A DNA stretch of 64,000 nt from positions 62,001 to 126,000 of the forward strand of contig JAULBX010004998.1 in NCBI GenBank assembly GCA_032358255.1. The letters are read 5' to 3'. The notes beneath the pieces are model-generated. The model had not been told where the DNA came from. It worked only from the letters and a program-made list of their open reading frames with translations, and searched no databases. The stretch is from Heterotrichella gracilis (taxonomy: Eukaryota > Sar > Xanthophyceae > Tribonematales > Xanthonemataceae). Positions 54,131 to 64,000 of the stretch are shown here, piece after piece. A program made the translations under genes and the position numbers. Numbering within the stretch: position 1 is the first letter of the stretch; each line of letters opens with the position of its first letter.

Positions 54131-56611
54131 TCACGCCGCGTGCCGGTCTACAAACCGTGCAATCGCAGGGTTGACCAGATGGGGTGCCTCGTCTTGTGGG
54201 CAGTGACCCACGCCTGCACGGCACACCAACATGTCAACACTGACTACAAGCACGCAGTCTCCTGCTAACGGTGCAGAATAAGGATGCCTGCCCCGCCAAC
54301 AACTACAACAACAACTGCATGTGAACTAGTCACTTTTCCAGAAGAGCGGAAATATACAACATTTTCTCATGAAATACCTTGCCAGAAAGGAAAATAACTT
54401 GCCATGATATGGAGGCCAGGTGAGGCGTACCTGGGAATGTGACAAACTCCTCGACAGCAGGGTAGTCCTTGAACTTCACCCCCCACTCCACCTTCTCCCA
54501 GGGATCCTTCTCACCCCACAGCACACTGACGGGTACCGTGACCGACTGCATCAGGTCTTCTGGCGTTGGGCCACCAGAGTACGAAATGAAATCCAAAAAG
54601 ACGTCCACTGCGCCAGGCTGCACCCAAAAAATAACACAGCTTAACCATTAAACGGCGAACAGTGCAGCATATAGTGAAGCAATGCCGTTCAGCCGCTCAT
54701 GCATTGCATGCATGCTATAGCACATTGAGCCATTCACATGTGATGTAAAACTGCATGGCAGCAGCGGGCGGTGTGTGCAGCTACGTACCTGCAGTCCAGG
54801 CTTGAGGATCACATCCACCAGTTCGTCAGTGACAGTGGATGGATCGCCGTAGCATTGCCGCAGGATGTTCTTCACTCCCTGCAAACCCACGCACATTGGT
54901 CTTACATTTTCTACCTAAGAATCATGGCACCAATATATTATTGGCATTCATGCTTAGATGCATGAGCACATTCGCAGAGTGCAGGTAAGAGCACAAAGAA
55001 TCACCCGTACATTGCTTCACTGCAGCAGCCAATCCATGCCATGCCATCCCCTTCACTCTGCCCCGCCACCCACCTGCTGTGTGGCAACCTGTGCAAAGAA
55101 CCACTTCCCCAGGTCGGTGGTTCGCAGCACATTTTGCAGCGCCTTCACAAAGGGCCGCTGCAAGGGCGGCTGCTTGGACTCGTGCAGCATGCGCAGGGAG
55201 ATGTTGATCACCTGCACCCCTTTCACCTTGTCTGGCTGGTTGATAGCTGCTTGGAGACCAGCAAGACCTGGAACACACCATGTACATGAATTGGCGGAAT
55301 TGATTTATTTGTGACCTGGAACACATTCCCACAGCAGGAATAGTGACAGACCTTGCTCCATGAACTAATTTTCTTCCTTTTTAACTCCACTGCACTGGGC
55401 TACAGGAAGCATCCGGCAAGACACATGGAGCAAAGAGTGGAATATCTCCTAGCTCCCATATGAATTCTGTTGGTCACAGGCTACAACAACCCTCCCTCGC
55501 TTCTTGCACCCACAGCAGGTGGTCCCAAGCGTGGGCAATATGGGGTCGGGTTTAACACCAACCACTGGTTTCACAATAAAAACATTACAAACTTTTTAGT
55601 GCAACAACATGCTTGCTGGCGTACCTCCCACAGAGTTGCAGATGAAGAACACCGGCTCACCAACAAACGCATCCACAAAATCCAGCAGCTGTTCAGCCCA
55701 TGTGTCAAACGTGTACAGCGTATTGGGCTCAAACTGCCTGCATGAACCAAGCCAAAGGGGTGAATTTTGTTGCACCACTAGTACCAGTGCAGTTGCATGT
55801 GTCATGCGCACTGTCTGCCTGCAGGGGATCAAGCCACAAGTGTACCGCTCTGCACCGCAGGCGAAGCAGATTGGCGTGCATACCTTGGATCTGGCTTGTC
55901 GCTGTATCCGTACCCCAACAAATCTATGGAGTACACCCGGTATTGCTTGCCCAGTACAGCTATGTTCTTCCTCCAGTGGTCACTGAAACCACAACACAAT
56001 TGTAAGCGACAGAAAACGGTGTCCAGGCAGTGGTTTACAGAGAAACAGAGGGGCTCACCAGTTAGCTCCAAACCCGTGCACAAGCACCAGCGGTGGACCA
56101 GAAGTCCCTGACTGTTGGTATCTGATATTGTGTCCTTTCCATGTCCATGTGCTGCATCCAAAGGGTTTTAGTAAGTTGGGTGTGGTGGGTGGTCAGCGCA
56201 GGCGGTGTGTGTACTCAATTTCTAACCAGTACACACAACTAGTACTTTGTCGATGCAAAAAAGCGTGCAAGGATTACAACTAAAACCCCATATATTTTCA
56301 CTGCTTGCGCCAGGTTTGCAGACTGCAGCACCACATGTTGTGTAGCTTGCACCACACCTTTCTGACACCCCTTCAGCCAGCTCTAGGTCTGCAGTAGCCG
56401 CTGCACAAGTGACTGGTGCAGCTGCAGCTTTCGCTAGCCGGCTCCTGGGCAAGTGGCAGGCTCTGCTGCTTAACAGGGCTCTGTGCACCTTGTGGCCCCC
56501 ACACAGCCTACTCAAGCGCGAGGTCACACTGGGTGTGCTGCATAGTTGGTTGCTTGCGCCACGGGCTATACAAGGCGAGTGTGCAGGAATGAAGGACAAA
56601 AGCGCGGACAT
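54131..56611 (-). CDS. Chloroplast-type alpha/beta hydrolase, 8 exons
   Basis: Exons (transcript order): 56611-56358, 56151-56059, 55982-55884, 55737-55625, 55267-55074, 54878-54789, 54617-54431 and 54213-54131; 1113 bp, 370 aa, every phase agrees. The first ~75 residues are Ser/Arg/Ala-rich like a chloroplast transit peptide. The fold landmarks follow: TWTWKGH, the oxyanion loop VHGFGAN, DHWRKN, GYGYSDKPDPR, nucleophile Ser184 in ICNSVGG, Asp319 in GEKDPWE and His347 in GVGHCPQDEAP. It belongs to the plant/algal group that includes pheophytinase, CLD1 (chlorophyll dephytylase) and At4g36530-type proteins, to the last of which it looks closest. A chlorophyll- or lipid-ester substrate in the plastid is an inference from the group. 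It lies divergent to the 211-aa gene, about 650 bp apart. Confidence 0.93.
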
Positions 56612-57258
56612 GGTGTTAGACAAAAGAGTATCAGTTTGGGCGCTTCAACAACAGCAACCCAAGTCCCCACTGGTTGTAGGCGAAGCAGTGCCAGCGATCT
56701 CGACTCTGCTACTTTGCCTTAACTTTGCCAAACAGCTGGTTCTTCTAGCACATGTGCAGCAAATCGATGTATTGTAGGTCTCGCAGAGACGTGTGACCTA
56801 TCAGACGTCGGAAGACCTGTCCAGGCGAACGCAAAAGTGTGTGGTCTCTGCAGGCATGTCCTTTTGGCGCCAAAGGGGAACACCTGGATGTTATGAGAAC
56901 CCAGAGGATCCAGGAGATGGCAATAAAGGCATGCCCCAAAGGTTGTTGGGTTCATCTATGGGCCACGAGTCACTCTTGCCGCAAATAGTGTTCACTTGGG
57001 CAAGCGTGCCATTAACGTCAAAGTAGAGAACGGACATTTGCAGCCAGTAGTGTTCTCACATGCATGCATAAGTCATCAGCGCGATTTTGATGGGCGCAAA
57101 ACTATCAATTGGTGGCTGCAGTTGAGAGTGAAAAGCGTCTTATTCAGTGAACCTGAGTTGCTGCTTCGTGACGAATCGTTGGCGTGTCCCTTAACTCTGT
57201 TTGTTTTGTACCGCGCCTATGCATGCATTACTCCTCTTGAAGACAGCTGCGTGAAGAA
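56612..57258. promoter_or_regulatory. Divergent intergenic region, presumed bidirectional promoter
   Basis: The hydrolase (minus) and the 211-aa gene (plus) start on either side of this ~650-bp region. No defined element was recognised; the call follows from orientation. Confidence 0.45.
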
Positions 57259-58639
57259 ATGGCCGGGCTACAATATGACCTGAACGATAGCTACACAGCT
57301 TCGGATTCAGGGAGTGTGGACCCGCTGGACGACCTTTTGGAAAGATACACGTTCGACTTCAAGCCGGAGCTGTGTTTGAAGTTGAGAAAAAGGTGCTTGA
57401 CACGATATGCACATGCATGCACTGTATGTTTGCGAGTTGTTAAGAGGTAGTGTAGCCTGCGCGACTTTGTTTTTTGTGCCACTATAGCACTCGTGTGTTT
57501 GCCTGCTCAAACCTGTACGTTGGGTCGCCACTGCAGTGCCAAGTACTGCATCTTGGGCTTTGATGCCTCGCTGACGAAGTCAAAGCAACCCCTTGAGAGG
57601 GCTCCAAGGCACTCCATGAGCTTTGTGGTAAGCTATACTGTAGTTTACCCACCTCTCCATCTTTATGCATTGAACCTGCCAGACAGCTCTTGCTTTTCTG
57701 CTGTGGGCTGGCTCACCCGGGCGTTGCCCTGCCTATAGGCTAAGCCCCTTGACAGCAGTGGTGGTGCCTGGTGGAGAAAGGTGGTGGTCACGCCGGGAGC
57801 CAGCAAGGTACAACTATTCACCAAAAAGTTCTCTGTGCTGGACTGGTTCAGAGTCCAGTTTGTCGCCAACCATGACTGGCAGAAGCAGCAGCCTTCGGTC
57901 CACTGGAGGTATGCTTGTCTTGTCTCCGTGCTCTTGTCATAAGGCGCAACATGCAGCTGCGTTACATGCGGTCACCCATACATGCCTGCGCTACAAAATG
58001 GCGTTACGCTAAACCCTTCTTGCAGGCTGACTACAAAGTGGACAACGGGGGGGAAGCTGGGCAGGAAAGAGCACGTAAGTCATATTGAACTGTGCCCTAA
58101 AACTTGATGCATTTTTCAATCCTGCAAATTTTTTATTGCAAATTGAAATAACTGCAAATTGGCAGAACAGTGGATAGTACAACCCGGGGATTATTGCATG
58201 CTGCCAGAGGTCTCACCCTCCATGTATTCCACTGTCTTGCACCATGCTGGCTGATGGGCAGTGTGTGTCCACAGTACCGGCTAAACGACAAAGTGGAGAT
58301 CAGGCCGCACTGGAGGTGCAGTTATGACTTTCCACAAGCCGAGGGGTGCGTGCTTGGCTTGGCGGTTCTTGATGCCAATGGCATTGTGGATGCCAATGGC
58401 TGTAGCAATTCCTCGCTGTAGGCTTTGCCAATCTTTGCACGGTGCATGCACGTGTGGCTGGACTTAGATGACTTGGAAGCGACAGCAGCATGTTAAGGTG
58501 TGCTTTTGTGCTGTGCAGGCACTTTGGTGCAGGTTCCGGGGAGGGCAGCCACCTGGACACAGGCTACTGCCACGTCGAGATACCCAAAATCGAGGCGGTG
58601 ATAAAGCTGAGCGGGGAAAGCGAGGACGAAGTGCTATAG
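57259..58639 (+). CDS. Conserved-looking beta-rich protein of unknown function, 6 exons
   Basis: Exons 57259-57392, 57537-57627, 57739-57908, 58026-58074, 58275-58345 and 58519-58639 give 636 bp, 211 aa, with all phases consistent. The start is the first ATG (MAGLQYDLND). Landmarks are TFDFKPELCLKLRKS, GFDASLTKSKQPLERAPRH, SSGGAWWRKVVVTPGASK, KFSVLDWFRVQF, TTKWTTGGKLGRKEH, LNDKVEIRPHW and FGAGSGEGSHLDTGY. Alternating hydrophobic and charged residues with many aromatics suggest a beta-rich fold, perhaps an envelope or barrel-type protein, but I recognise no family. There is no signal peptide or transmembrane helix. A TGTAA polyadenylation-type signal lies about 135 bp past the stop. It shares a divergent promoter region with the plastid hydrolase. 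Confidence 0.8.
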
Positions 58640-59473
58640 ATTGGGTGGTTGAGGAGGGACTTGCATGCCAAGGGCTTATGCCGTTTTTCGTGGGGCCAAT
58701 AGGCAAAACCTCATCACGTTTCATAGGCCAACCATTTCATTGGGTACGGCAGTTCATTCAGGCAGCACTTGAACTGTAACTCATAGGCAGCCGCCACCCA
58801 TTGATGGTTAGGACACTTCAGTGCTGGGTCTGGTTGATTTTAAGCAGAATTTAGTGTTTTGGTGGTTGTGCGCTGGCACTGCAGTTATAACAAAGCAAGA
58901 TGCAACATGTTCAGTGGCGTGGGGACATCACAATATGCAGTGCGCAGGTGTGAGATGCACATCCTGGGCTAGCAGATTATTGAACCCTTCTTTGTTGGGA
59001 TCAGGCCTTGGCATTCCTTGTGCTTGGGTCATTTGTCTTGACTGAACTGCAACATACCAGTCCTCACAGTGCTGACGTGGGAAGGCCACTCGCTGTAGCA
59101 TGTGACTCATGTGGGTTGCCAGGTGGCTTAAAATTCCTCCGAAACCCCCAAAACGCCGAAACGTGCCACGCCCTTCGAAGCGATGCAAAAGCACCTCGAG
59201 TTGAGGCAACAGAAGATAACCACACACTTGTTACCCATTTATGTGGGTATTACCCAGCAACGTGCTGTCTATTCGTCGCTGACCTTGCTCATTAGGTGTT
59301 TCCCTCGGTTTCACCTCACATCAAGTAAATCAAAGGCTGCGTAGCTGCCATTGCTTCGCCAGGTGACCAACCGCAACCCAGACTAGACAGAAGGCGTTCA
59401 ATTGCGTCACATCAGCTCTCAGTTGACGGCGGGGAATCCCATTTGAGGTACAGGACAGCAATTGGTGTGAAAG
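58640..59473. other. No gene recognised
   Basis: About 0.8 kb between two tandem plus-strand genes, holding the 3' UTR of the first and the promoter of the acyl-CoA oxidase. Nothing else supported. Confidence 0.5.
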
Positions 59474-62400
59474 ATGGACCCAGCTTCCTCCAGGCGTGTC
59501 CAGGCCCTGAGCAGGCATCTGTGCTCTGGCGGCAAGCTGGAGGACTTTTGCCCAAGGGAGCTGTACCTCTTTCTTGTCAGGGACAACCTAGAGATGCGTT
59601 CCAAGATATTTGACTTTCTCCAGGTGAGTGACACATGCCCTTAAAATTGGCTGGGACACTCAGCATGCGGCCTAGCTGGTGCAGAGGAGCAGCGTAAGGC
59701 TGCCTTTGTGCCCTCACTCTCCACTTACAGAGAAGCTGCTTGTTGTGCCCTCACTGCCCATCTTACTAAAAGCCTGTTCTTTGACACTGTAGGACCCCCT
59801 GTACAAACCAAACTACTACCTCTCCTTGATGGACTTCAGAGAGCTCACACTGCAGCGCCTGAAGAAGTTTGTGGACCGCCACTTCTTCTCAGTTCGGGAC
59901 TACACACGAGGTATGGTGCAGCTTGAAACCCTGCTGCATTGTGTCAAGTCACACAGAGTCTCAGAGTGCACTGGTGCGCAACTCTCAATTCAAACAGTAC
60001 CTCTCCCAACCTCTGCAGACCCTCTCAAGTTCATTGCCGCACTTGAGTGCCTCTGCTACTCCGACTACTCTCTCTGCATCAAGGCAGGAGTGCACTTCAC
60101 GCTGTGTGGAGGAACCATCGCCAAGCTAGGGACTCAAAAGCACCACGACGCATTCCTGCCGAGGATCGATGACCTGTCCCTCCCTGGCTGCTTCGGCATG
60201 ACAGAAACTGGCCACGGCTCCAATGTGATGGGCATCGAGACTCAGGTACTGTAGCAAACCAATGGTGCATGCAGCCTGGTCCTGTCTCACCATGGCCTCC
60301 AGCAACCAACACTGGTGTGTGCGCGTGCAGGCCTGGTATGACAAGCGCGCCGGGGAGTTTGTCATCCACACCCCCAACGACCTGGCCTCTAAGTTCTGGA
60401 TCGGTGGTGCAGCACAGCACGGCAAGGTAAACCCCTTTGTGTTATGGCTGTCCTTGGGTGCCCTGTATAACACCACCACAAGCAGTCACGGGGCAAATAT
60501 TTTTCTATACATCAGCGCCACAGGCCATACACAACATAGCATGCTGTACATCACCATCAGGAATTCTACAGGAATTTATCACCATCGCAAGAATCCATAC
60601 TTCCCACTTGTGCCAATTTGCAATTGGGGCTTGCAGGTGTGCACCGTGTTTGCCCAGTTGACAGTGAACGGCAAGTGGGAGGGCCCACATGTGTTCGTGG
60701 TGCGCATCCGCGATGACGACTCCAACCTCATGCCCGGCGTGCGCATCGTCGACCACGGGCCCAAGATGGGGCTGAACGGTGTGGACAATGGACGCATCTG
60801 GTTCAACCACGTGCGGGTGCCGCGCGATGCGCTGCTTGACTCCATCTCCCAGGTGGACGCGCAGGGCAACTACCAGAGCTCCATTGCCTCTGTGTCGCAG
60901 CGCTTTGGCATGGTGGTGGGCGGCCTGACCACAGGTATGCCTCCTCCAAACCTGGCTCGCTGTGGTGGTGTCATGAGGCTGAATGCAAGGGTGAAATGGC
61001 GCATGAGGAGTCACATCATGTAGCTGTACTGCAGTGTCTTTGGCGTAAATACTGCGCTGCCTGCACTGGCGCATGCTGCTAATGCGATGCCAGTGGTCGC
61101 CAATTATATACGTGGCAACCCCAAAGGCATTATTTTGGGGTGGTGGTAGGCGGCCTGACCGCAGGTTTGCTGCGGCCCCTTGGCATGTATTTTGTGCCAA
61201 CTGCAGTGGCCCGTTTTGCCAATGCCAAGACTGGCCATCATGTGGCGATATGGTTGTTCAAGTAATGCGTGCGATTACCATTCGAATGGAATCATGAGAT
61301 GGGAAGCGGATCATTTTGCTGCATCTTTCTACCACACCAACATTGCTGGATTGCGTGTGAATAAGGGACATGCTGCGTGTGGCTGCAGGCCGCATCCTCA
61401 TCGCCTCTGGCGCCATCGACGCCTCCAAGATCGGGCTGACCATCGCCATCAGCTACAGCTGCCAGCGGCCCCAGTTTGGCGACAAGATGATCATGGAGTA
61501 CATCACACACCAGCGCAGGCTGCTGCCGGGCCTGGCCACAGTGTACGCCTACCACTGCTCAATGCTAAAGCTCAAGGTGAGGCTTGGGGTGGATGCTGGG
61601 AACTGGACAGTGGCTGTCACTGCCACACATGGGCCAATGCCCCGCACACCATGCGCCACGTGGGCGGATAACATGGGTTGGCATGGGATGGGGCATCGTT
61701 CATGCCTGCCATTGACTGCTGGGGGCAGATTTGCAATAAAGGGCTGATCCCTTTTTACTACAGGGTGACACGAGCGCTGGTGGCGGCTTTGCAGCCTCCC
61801 AATGTCCATGCGCAGTCAGATATATCTGCCATGGACATCTACACACACACCTGTATGGTACCTCGCGCATCCACCATTCCATGTCCAACCATGTCTCTGA
61901 CCCGCCATCCTGCTCCTGCGCCAGGCCCTGGTTGCCTCCAAGGACCCCTCCATGGGCAAGACCATCCACACCTTCAGCAGCGGACTCAAGGCAGCCGCCA
62001 CCTGGGCCAAGACAGACATCCTGCAGCAGTGCCGCGAGTGCTGCGGAGGGATGGGCTTCCTGGCAGCCAACAAGATCGGGCCCATGCGCACCGACATGGA
62101 TGTGGACATGACCTTTGAGGGGGACAACACCGTCATGATGCAGCAGGTGGGCGGGCCTAGTCAGCAGCTGCAATGTTAATGTAACAAATAATAATCATTT
62201 CACATCTGCACTTACACTTGTGGACACGGGAACTAAAATGGGGCATGTGCTTACCTCATCATTATTTATCTCCAGTCAATCTAGAGAGTATGGCTTCAAA
62301 CGCGACTAACAGCATATGCCATATCGGTTCTTGTATTTAAAATACAATTACAACTGAATATGGTTTAACAAAATCTGGTTTTTGGAGAGGAATATATCCA

Positions 62401-63528
62401 GGACAATGCTCACTCTTTTCCAAATTTTGGACTTGAGAGAGGAATATATCTCGAGAAGAATTCTCACTTTTTTACTTGCGTGTCAGGTGTCCAAGGCGCT
62501 TCTGGACACAGCCTCTCGCGCCCCTGTGGTGCCGCGCGCCCCTGGCGTGTCCCTGCAGGGCGCGGTTGGGGCCAGGGAGATTGCGGCGCTGCTGCAGTAC
62601 CGCGAGGCCGCGCTGACAGCAGAGATTGGCGGGGCCATGGCGAAGGCGGTCAAGGAGGCGGTTAGTCAGGGCAAAAGTGAGTCATTAATGCGCACGATGA
62701 CCTATTAGAATGGGGTTTGTATTTCACGCATTGAATTATTTAGGTTTAAACAAACAATGTTTTGATGCATGGTTGTGCCATGGGACTCACTGTCTGGTTT
62801 TAAATTGAGGAATTTAGCTTGCAGCAATCAAGTGTCTGGAACTGTGTACATCGGCGGCAAAATGACTTTGGTATTACGGTATTACGGTGTGCCTTTCTGA
62901 CACAACTGCACACGTTGCAGACAAGGAGGCAGCCGGCACCCAGGCCTTTGAATCCCAGCTGGACCACGTGGTGTCCCTGGGGTGGGCCAACGTGGACCGC
63001 ATGGCGTTTGAAAACTTTGTGGCGGAGATCGGCAGCGCACCTGCTGCAGCCCGCGGCGCCCTGGAGCTGCTGTGCACACTGTTTGGCCTGGCTGTGATTG
63101 AGAAGAACGCGGCGTTCTACCTGGCTCGCGAGGCACTGACAGGTATGCAAAGCGGGACTGGCTTGCATTGCGTCAATGCTACATGAGTGGCAGGTCACAG
63201 AAATCTGTTCTGATGTGACTCGGGTTATAATCAATGGTGCTTTGTGGGGTTGTGGTGAACGCCCAGCACAGACATAAATGCATGGCTTTCATTACGCAGT
63301 AATTATCACTGTCAATACGCAGCATACTTAAGGTGGGTGTCATCAGCTGATCTGGGTTGTGCACCTTGTGCAGGGCGGGATGTGGCAGCGCTGCACGACG
63401 CCATCAATGCGCTGTGTGGCCAGCTGGCAGCCAACAAGGGTGCCCTGGCGCTCAAGCTGCTCAAGGCGTTCAACATCCCTGACCACCTCATTGCCGCGCC
63501 CATCGCTTTTGACTGGACCAAGATATGA
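59474..63528 (+). CDS. ACX: Peroxisomal acyl-CoA oxidase, 10 exons
   Basis: Exons 59474-59623, 59793-59910, 60019-60245, 60331-60426, 60637-60934, 61389-61576, 61925-62146, 62487-62676, 62921-63142 and 63374-63528 give 1866 bp, 621 aa, all phases consistent. It is an FAD flavoenzyme that oxidises acyl-CoA to trans-2-enoyl-CoA with release of hydrogen peroxide, the first step of peroxisomal beta-oxidation. Visible motifs are the FAD-site GCFGMTETGHGSN, KFWIGGAA, GPKMGLNGVDNGRIWF and the DMTFEGDNTVMMQ stretch that carries the family's catalytic Glu. Residues 8-16 (RVQALSRHL) fit the PTS2 targeting consensus, and the C terminus (FDWTKI) is not a PTS1, so import through PEX7 is expected. At 621 aa it is slightly shorter than plant ACX enzymes (about 660-690). 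Intron 5 carries a copy of the exon 5 end. A neighbour of unrelated function lies upstream. Confidence 0.96.
61138..61172 (+). repeat. Intronic copy of acyl-CoA oxidase exon 5 3' edge
   Basis: GTGGTAGGCGGCCTGACCGC followed by AGGTTTG repeats the exon 5 end and donor (about 60912-60940) roughly 230 bp into intron 5. The donor context changed from AGGTATGC to AGGTTTGC. Confidence 0.8.
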
Positions 63529-64000
63529 ATGGTCATGTGAGCTGACGAGGGTAGGGCATCCAGGGGAAGCAGTGCCTTTGAATTGATTCCTGGGTACGGA
63601 GCAAGCAGGGGGAGGAGTGGAGGCAACTGGATGCTTTGGGATGGATGTAGAGCACAGTGCTGATGAGGTGCTGTTGGCAAGAGGAGTACATATGTGTTCT
63701 CTATGGTGAGCAATTATCATCCATATGGTATGGAACAGTTTTTGTGCGCACCATCTTTTTGCTTGACCAACCGCGTGCCGCACCTGGTTTCGCCATATGG
63801 CACATGCTGCCCATTTTGATGCAGGGGAGTGTTTTTTGCGTGCCCATGTATTGTGATCCATTGCACCGATAGTGTGCAGGGGGGGGACATCATGTATGGT
63901 CAATTATTGACCCAATGACACGTGATTTCACGGTGATTGTCATTTAGTTTCAATTTTATATGTTTCCAAATGCTACCCGTCGGTGGCGTTTGTTGATTTT
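63529..64000. other. No gene recognised (3' flank)
   Basis: Downstream flank of the acyl-CoA oxidase gene. No ORF with a motif and no clear polyadenylation signal. Confidence 0.5.

Noticed and set aside
60505-61200. Long minus-strand ORF of 231 codons
   Set aside because: It is antisense to exons 5-6 of the acyl-CoA oxidase gene, whose spliced frame is strongly supported; the antisense protein has no recognisable features.

Overview
This window reads as nuclear DNA of a green alga (Chlorophyta). Its genes are intron-rich, with exons of 24-1362 bp. Introns are GT-AG with many GTGCG-type donors. The gene set is plant/algal: a DEG7/Nma111-type protease, a chloroplast-type alpha/beta hydrolase, a peroxisomal acyl-CoA oxidase with a PTS2 signal and a plant-like glutamate-receptor channel. 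Plant-type telomere-like repeats (TTTAGGG/CCCTAAA) are scattered inside introns. No species can be named from the sequence alone.

Layout. 0.57-3.33 kb (-): seven-exon OXNAD1-like flavin reductase. 4.24-13.05 kb (+): DEG7/Nma111 protease in 18 exons (1092 aa), divergent from OXNAD1. 16.2-17.98 kb (+): Pro/Ala-rich nuclear-like protein, 5' end unresolved. 19.84-23.97 kb (-): ionotropic glutamate receptor-like channel, eight exons. 24-32 kb: a duplicated block with two tandem copies of a small membrane-protein gene, each followed by MYND-finger sequence. 30.9-39.4 kb (-): long, roughly 19-exon MYND zinc-finger gene, partly mirrored by the inverted copy at 28.7-30.0 kb. 41.4-43.4 kb: scrambled third copy of the small gene, a 25-bp tandem repeat, a possible 3' exon of an unknown gene and a long palindrome. 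46.8-49.36 kb (+): second Pro/Ala-rich protein, three exons. 51.2-52.98 kb (-): papain-like (NlpC/P60-LRAT-like) protein. 54.1-56.6 kb (-): chloroplast-type alpha/beta hydrolase. 57.26-58.64 kb (+): conserved-looking 211-aa protein of unknown function. 59.47-63.53 kb (+): acyl-CoA oxidase. About 13.1-16.1, 18-19.8, 43.4-46.8 and 49.4-51.2 kb hold no gene I can recognise.

The genes do not form a pathway; they look like independent housekeeping and accessory loci. The most unusual feature is structural. Exon edges, together with the adjoining splice site, are repeatedly copied into the neighbouring intron or 3' flank, often next to telomere-like tracts. I count well over ten cases across DEG7, the MYND gene and the acyl-CoA oxidase. 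In DEG7 a telomere-like tract also supplies the stop codon. The second theme is a rearranged inverted duplication centred near 30.4 kb that yields several divergent MYND/small-membrane-protein copies. All exon joins are my own conceptual splicing, supported by phase agreement and family similarity recalled from memory; no database search was run.
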